Source: Triplophysa rosa
Lineage: Eukaryota > Chordata > Actinopteri > Cypriniformes > Nemacheilidae
Direction of reading: 5' to 3'
NCBI RefSeq assembly: GCF_024868665.1
Contig: NC_079892.1
Location: 4,812,077-4,876,076, forward strand
DNA length: 64,000 nt
Part shown: piece after piece, positions 58,316 through 64,000 of the stretch
How positions within the stretch are numbered: the stretch's first letter is position 1
Layout of the letters: every line of letters starts with the position of its first letter
Notes under the pieces: generated by a model
The model's database searches: none
The model's input: only the letters and a program-made list of their open reading frames with translations
Told to the model about the DNA's origin: nothing
Translations under genes and position numbers: made by a program

Positions 58316-61300
58316 ATGGCGAAGGGATTCTTCATCAGCAAAACCTTGGGGATAGTGGGAATAGTGATAGGTGCTGGAGCGGTTGCCACCATCATCGCCC
58401 TCTCGGTGGTCTACTCCCAAGAGAAGTCCCAGAACAATGAGTTGAAACCCACCTCTGAAGTGACCACCACAAAAGCCCCAACGGTTCCAACGACGGCACC
58501 GTCCAACGAACCCTGGGACCAGTGGCGCCTTCCTCAGACGTTGGAACCCGAGTTCTACAAAGTCCTTCTGTGGCCGCGGCTGCAGCCGAACCCTACAACC
58601 GGTCTCTACATCTTCACTGGAAGCTCCAGCGTGGTCTTCAAATGTGTGCAGGAGACAGACCTCATCCTCATTCATTCCAGTAAGTTAAACATGACCAAAG
58701 ATCCCACGCTGACGGCCCACGGCTGCACACCCGCTCCTTCCATTAGGTCGACCTGGATGCAGACGAAAACGCAGTATTTGGTGATTCACCTGGAAGGCAA
58801 ATTAACTGTCGGGGAAAAATACGAGCTCCATACTGAGTTTGTGGGAGAGCTTTCAGATGACTTGGGTGGCTTCTACCGAAGTGAATATATTGAGAATGGA
58901 GTGAAGAAGTAAGTGCTTTACTTTGTGCTTAAATGTTTGTGCTATATCTCTTCTAGACATTTGTGGTACGTTGAGGGTGTTTTTTAGTTCTTTCTCAATT
59001 TTAGATTCATATTTTGAATTCCCTGTTGATGTTCAGAGTGGTGGCTACGACACAGATGCAGCCGACGGATGCCAGGAAAGCTTTCCCTTGTTTCGACGAA
59101 CCAGCGATGAAAGCAGTTTTCAACATCACTCTTCTACACGATCGTGGAACCACAGCCCTCTCTAATGGCAAGGACATAGGTATGTAAAACACATTAGACA
59201 ACTCATGAACAGGAAATCAATATTGGAACTTTAAATCCATTCTGAGGAATCAGTCTGTGTTATTATTATTATTTTATTTTTTTAGAGAGCATTGACACTG
59301 AAGTGGATGGCGTCGAGGTAACCAGAACAGTGTTTGATGCCACCAAAAAAATGTCAACTTATTTGTTGGCATTTATTGTCAGCAATTTTGGTTTCATTCA
59401 GAATGGAGATGAAAAGCCCCTGGTATGTATCTTTGAGAAGTTTTAAAGGCATTAAAACCAATTGCTGTTTTAAGGTCAGTGTTTATTCAAAGCTTAAAAA
59501 ACTGCATGTTTCTTGTCCACAGATTCGAATTTTTGCTCGTCGAGCTGCCATTGAATCAGGCCAAGGGGACTATGCGCTGAATGTGACAGGACCGATTCTA
59601 AGATTCTTTGAAGAGTATTATAATTCAACCTATCCGTTGCCCAAATCAGGTGAGATTGCTCTGTTGACTATATTCGGAGCTGAAGATTACCTTTCAAAAT
59701 GTTTATGTTAAATTGAAAAACTGCAGTAGTATTAAATTCATATTTAAACTTATTGAAACAAACTTCAGATAGCATTTGTTATCATTTTCAAAAATGTACA
59801 TTTATTTCATACTTTCAACTGTTGAACAGATCAGATCGCTCTGCCCGACTTCAGCGCCGGTGCCATGGAAAACTGGGGCTTAATCACATACAGAGAAACT
59901 GCACTTCTGTATGATGAAGAATCATCTTCAAATGGAAACAAAGAGAGGATCGCCACTATTATTGCCCATGAACTTGCCCACCAGGTATGTCAATTTCTAG
60001 TTTATAACTATTAGATCACAGTTCTTGATGAATCTAACATCTCTCTCTCTCTCTGTTTGTCTGTACTTTTTATTAGTGGTTTGGAAATCTCGTGACTCTG
60101 AGGTGGTGGAATGACCTATGGCTCAATGAAGGTTTTGCATCCTACGTTGAATATCTTGGGGCCAATAAATCTGAACCAGACTGGAACATTGTGAGTTTTT
60201 GAAACATTACATGCAAAGGGGCCAAGAATATAATCAAATGTAACTTGATTATATTAGCAGAGAATGTTATATAGCAGAGGATGAAGTACGGCACTAGGAT
60301 AGTACCTGAGGTCTTGTTTATCCCACAGAATGACCTGATTGTTCTCAATGACGTGCACCGAGTTTTTGCCATAGACGCCCTGGCCTCATCGCACCCCTTA
60401 TCTTCCAAAGAAGAGGAGATCCAGAGACCCGAGCAGATCAATGAACTCTTTGATGCCATCTCCTACAGTAAGGTAGGGTGTTAGCACTGTTTGCTCATGA
60501 AGAAAGTATTGTCTTTATTTGTCTATATTATGAGGTCTGTGGTTATAAAAACAGATTAGACATACGGAATTATGGTCTTCTCCTCTAGGGGGCGTCGGTT
60601 CTTAGAATGCTGTCTGATTTCCTTACTGAGGCAGTGTTTACTGAAGGACTCCAAGTAAGTTCTCATTGGACGCTACAGAAAGTAAGGTCAAAATTGAGTC
60701 ATTGTGGGTTTGATGAACGTCTTGTGTGTCCGTTGCGTTTAGACTTACCTAGAGCATTTTAAATTGAGCAACACGGTGTACACTGACCTCTGGGACAATC
60801 TTCAAATGGTATGTTACATAATGTTTCACACCATGTGTGCAAGCTACTTAATGTTACTTAAATAAAAATGTTGAGTTTCAAAGCACTCACGCTAAAAACT
60901 TGTCTACAGGCTGTAGACAAGACTGGCACTAATCTCCCCAAAACCGTGCGAGAGATTATGGACCGTTGGGTTCTTCAGATGGGTTTCCCAGTGGTCACTA
61001 TCAACACTACAACTGGCCAGATCTCACAGAAACACTTTCTTCTGGACCCGGATTCTGTCGTGGAGAGACCGTCACAGTTTAAGTATGCCAAAAAAGATCG
61101 TGTTTTATCAGAGAACCCATTACACCACGAAAAAACATGATTTCCAATCAAGAGCAAACACTTAATTCGCTTTTTATCAGATACATTTAGTATCAGACAT
61201 TAACTTAAGAATCCATCTGTAAAAAAACATTGAATTGATATCAAAATATGTTTCATTTTTCAGTTATGAGTGGTTTGTACCAATTAAATGGAGGAAGAAT

Positions 61301-63970
61301 ACCGTGACAAGTGAGCCAATTTGGCTTCTGGAGAAAAATGGTAAGATCTGAAATGTAGTTTCATCTGCATGGACTAAAATTACATTTAAAAAAAATCTTT
61401 GTGAACTAATCTGTTGAATTTTAATACATTTTTATTAGCTATAAAGAACGAAATGAAAACAAATGCAAATGAGTGGATTCTGGCCAACATCGATGTGGTG
61501 GGATACTACAGGGTCAACTATGACCCAGAAAACTGGAACCGTCTACTTAATGCTCTCCAGACATCCAAAGACGTAAGAAGAATACTTTATTACAGTTGAA
61601 GGTGTCGATATTATTGTTAGTTATTATGGCAAGTTCTGTCATCTGGTTTACGTCACAACATTCTAATTTTGTGTTAAATGAATCACAGCAACTTTGCATT
61701 TGTTTTCATTTAGGACATTCCTATCATTAACCGGGCACAGATCATTGACGACGCTTTCAACCTTGCTAAGTGCGATTGAAAACCTATTCTTCAGTATTAC
61801 GAATATACATTTCCATGATCCGTTTAAATGCTCAAATGCATCTCTGTCTTTAACAGAGCAAGAATAATTGACATAACACTGGCTCTACGAACCACGCAGT
61901 ATCTTTCATCTGAAACCGAGTACATGCCATGGGAAGCAGCTCTGGATAACCTGGACTACTTTTATCTAATGTTTGATCGCACTGAGGTTTACGGCCCCAT
62001 GCAGGTAAACTTTGTCAATGGATATTTCATAACATCATGAAAATGGGACTGAAATAGATGCTAACACTGTATATGTCATACTTGTAGGCGTACGTTGGAA
62101 AACAGGTTAAACCCTTGTTTGAATATTTCACGACTCTTACAAACTGGACAGATGTCGCAAAAGGACATACAGACCAGTAAGTCAAGCACGGATAAGGAGG
62201 ATGAGAAGTTCTCAATATTTGGATTCGGTTCGGACATTTTTTAGTGTGTCCGAATAGGAATTATGTTTTTGTCTCTGCAGATATAATCAGGTCAATGCAC
62301 TCAGAGTCGCCTGCAGCACCGGGTTGGAAAATTGTACAACTTTAGTCAAAACATGGTTCCAACAGTGGATGGACAATCCGAATGCCAATCCGTGAGTAGT
62401 TTAGTATGATAATAATTACGGATGACAATTATATAAATAAAATAATTATTAATTTAAATTATTCTTTATTATTTTAGCTATTAGTCATAATTACTTTGAC
62501 CATATGCATTAAGTACAAAACATACAGTGACCCCAAAATGCATCATATATTTTGAATATGGTAAAAGCACGTACATGAGTTTGAAATGTTTGTTAATTAC
62601 AGATCCATGTCAAATAAAAAAAACTAAATTGAATATTCTTTGTTGATCTCAAAGGAAATCAAAACTATTTTGTGAGGTAGAATTTGTATAAATTTATATG
62701 ATGTGAATTGTACAAAAAATGACGATGATTATAAAAAGCAATAACGAAGTCCCGCCCCTAAACTTTACCATCACTGCCGCGAAAGCAGATCGCTCTAAAA
62801 CGTACACATGACACCGTACGAACGTGCTAAGTATGTAAAATAGAAATGTTACTTGCTCAATAAAAGTAATAAAATAAAAAATAGATCGTACAAATCATTG
62901 TGATTGTTTTGGAACATGAAATCGGTAGATCCTCAGACATTTTTAATGTTGTTTTGTCATTTTTTCTGCATCAGTATTAAGGCCAACCTGAGATCGACAG
63001 TCTACTGCAGTGCCATCGCTGCAGGTGGCGGTAAGGAGTGGGACTTTGCCTGGAACATGTTTCAAACCGCCGCTCTTGCTTCAGAAGCCGACAAACTGCG
63101 CGCTGCACTGGCATGTGCCACCCAGCCTTGGTTGCTGAACAGGTACGCTCACTGCAAGTCACCAAAATCACGTTTTTCTCAAGTGCTGCTTTTAATTATT
63201 TGAAATTTAACGTTGTAGGTATCTGGAATACACTTTGGATCCGAATAAAATTCGTAAGCAGGACGCCACCTCTACCATTATCAACATCGCAAGTAATGTG
63301 GTCGGACAATCATTGACATGGGACTTTGTCAGGGCCAACTGGGCGTACATTTTCAATCAGTGAGTAGAGGATTATGTCATTATTTTCTTGAAATATTTTG
63401 ATAGACACGTTTTTTTTTTTTTAAATGCTCTCTTCTTGAAACTTTAGATATGGAGGTGGATCTTTCTCTTTCGCCAATCTGATCAACGGTGTCACAAAGA
63501 GGTTCTCGACAGAGTTTGAACTTCAACAGGTGGGTGACCAGGATTGGGTTCGATGTACATATTTTAAGTCTAGAATAGGTTTTGAAGGCCCAGTGTATGA
63601 AATTTAACGACATCTAGTGGTGAGGTTGTGAATTCCAATCAATGGCTCACTCCACCCCTCCCTTTCGAAGCACTACGGTGGCTGACACAGGACTAAGATG
63701 TCGTCACGTTTTCACTTCTTTGTCGAAGGAGATTACGTATTTACAAAACTCTACACTGAATGTTTTGCAACCTGTAAAATTGCAATCTACTTCCATGTTT
63801 CAACAACGCAGCTGAAGCAGTTCAGGGATGATAATTCTGCCATCGGTTTCGGATCGGGCACCCTCGCCATTGAGCAATCCATCGAGAGGACTACAGCCAA
63901 CATCAAATGGGTCGCGCAGAACAAGGAAGTGGTGTTGAAATGGTTCACAGATGCGGCTAAAACTCTGTGA
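58316..63970 (+). CDS. anpep: Aminopeptidase N (alanyl aminopeptidase, M1 zinc family), complete
   Basis: Type II membrane ectopeptidase removing N-terminal residues from peptides, abundant on brush borders in vertebrates. Twenty coding exons: 58316-58908, 59037-59179, 59286-59422, 59523-59649, 59830-59984, 60077-60190, 60329-60472, 60589-60654, 60743-60808, 60910-61082, 61264-61340, 61439-61572, 61714-61769, 61857-62004, 62088-62176, 62281-62391, 62975-63142, 63219-63359, 63448-63529, 63812-63970. All junctions are AG/GT and in phase; 960 aa (human 967). Features: short cytosolic MAKGFFISK, signal anchor about 10-31, Thr-rich stalk to about 65, substrate motif GAMEN 344-348, zinc site HELAH 380-384 with third ligand Glu403 in WLNEG, and Tyr469 matching the transition-state tyrosine. 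All catalytic residues are present, so the enzyme should be active. Start chosen at MAKGF, shared with mammals, rather than the in-frame ATG at 58271. Confidence 0.95.
59830..60190 (+). CDS. anpep: anpep exons 5-6: catalytic zinc site
   Basis: Exon 5 (59830-59984) carries GAMENWGL and ends exactly after HELAHQ; exon 6 (60077-60190) begins WFGNLVT and carries [14 protein letters not shown]. The HExxH-(18)-E zinc signature is thus split by an 92-bp intron, with spacing as in all M1 aminopeptidases. Confidence 0.95.
62392..62974 (+). other. anpep intron 16
   Basis: The longest anpep intron, 583 bp, AT-rich, nothing else recognised. Confidence 0.85.
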
Positions 63971-64000
63971 TGCACAGATTGTAGTTTGATCTGAGGAGGA

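Larger units (their letters stand above)
54008..59505 (+). repeat. right arm of the large inverted duplication
   Basis: Contains ap3s2 exons 5-6, the ap3s2-anpep spacer and anpep exons 1-3 in normal order, and continues without a break into anpep exon 4. This is therefore the arm in authentic context. It shows a single uninterrupted CTATTAAG (54008-54015), i.e. an empty hAT site. Confidence 0.93.

Overview
The window is vertebrate nuclear DNA, almost certainly from a cyprinid-type teleost. Genes are split into short exons with GT/AG introns. Introns and spacers are AT-rich and full of fish DNA transposons: hAT elements with 8-bp target duplications, a TA-flanked MITE, and many copies of the cyprinid foldback repeat whose ends read GGGATAGTTCACCC. 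The proteins read as teleost orthologues of LRP5, C11orf24, AP3S2 and ANPEP. No bacterial operon, CRISPR array, rRNA gene or intact tRNA gene was seen.

Layout. 1-33126 (minus strand) is the 5' part of lrp5, the Wnt co-receptor. Eight coding exons run from the signal peptide (33126) to exon 7 in human numbering (11774); the rest of the gene lies left of the window. 33.2-36.7 kb is spacer. 36714-41778 (minus) is a three-exon gene for a small secretory-pathway membrane protein with a Thr/Ser-rich mucin-like stalk, read as the orthologue of human C11orf24, the neighbour of LRP5 in human. 43-44.25 kb is a head-to-head promoter region. 44252-55500 (plus) is ap3s2, the sigma-3B subunit of the AP-3 adaptor. 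58316-63970 (plus) is a complete 20-exon anpep gene (aminopeptidase N, 960 aa) with all zinc and catalytic residues. AP3S2 and ANPEP are also neighbours in human.

The striking structure is at 44.5-59.5 kb. The block 45322-51337 is an inverted, near-identical copy of 54008-59505 (ap3s2 exons 5-6, the spacer, anpep exons 1-3). It is followed by a 1.9-kb hAT-like element (51338-53236) and then a direct copy (53237-54015) of ap3s2 exons 2-4 (44542-45320). All boundaries but one fall exactly on a hAT terminus or its 8-bp target duplication. The exception is next to the single undetermined base (n) at 45321. Flipping 45322-53236 restores a perfect hAT insertion in ap3s2 intron 4. This is either two haplotypes wrongly joined or a real rearrangement driven by one-ended hAT transposition; the sequence alone cannot decide.

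Functionally the genes are independent. lrp5 acts at the plasma membrane in Wnt signalling. ap3s2 works in endosome-to-lysosome sorting and has an exact CLEAR (TFEB-type) motif 102 bp upstream of its ATG. anpep is a cell-surface peptidase. Exon boundaries were placed by reading splice sites and checking reading phase across every junction; no alignment or search was run. Human comparisons are from memory of those proteins and gene structures.
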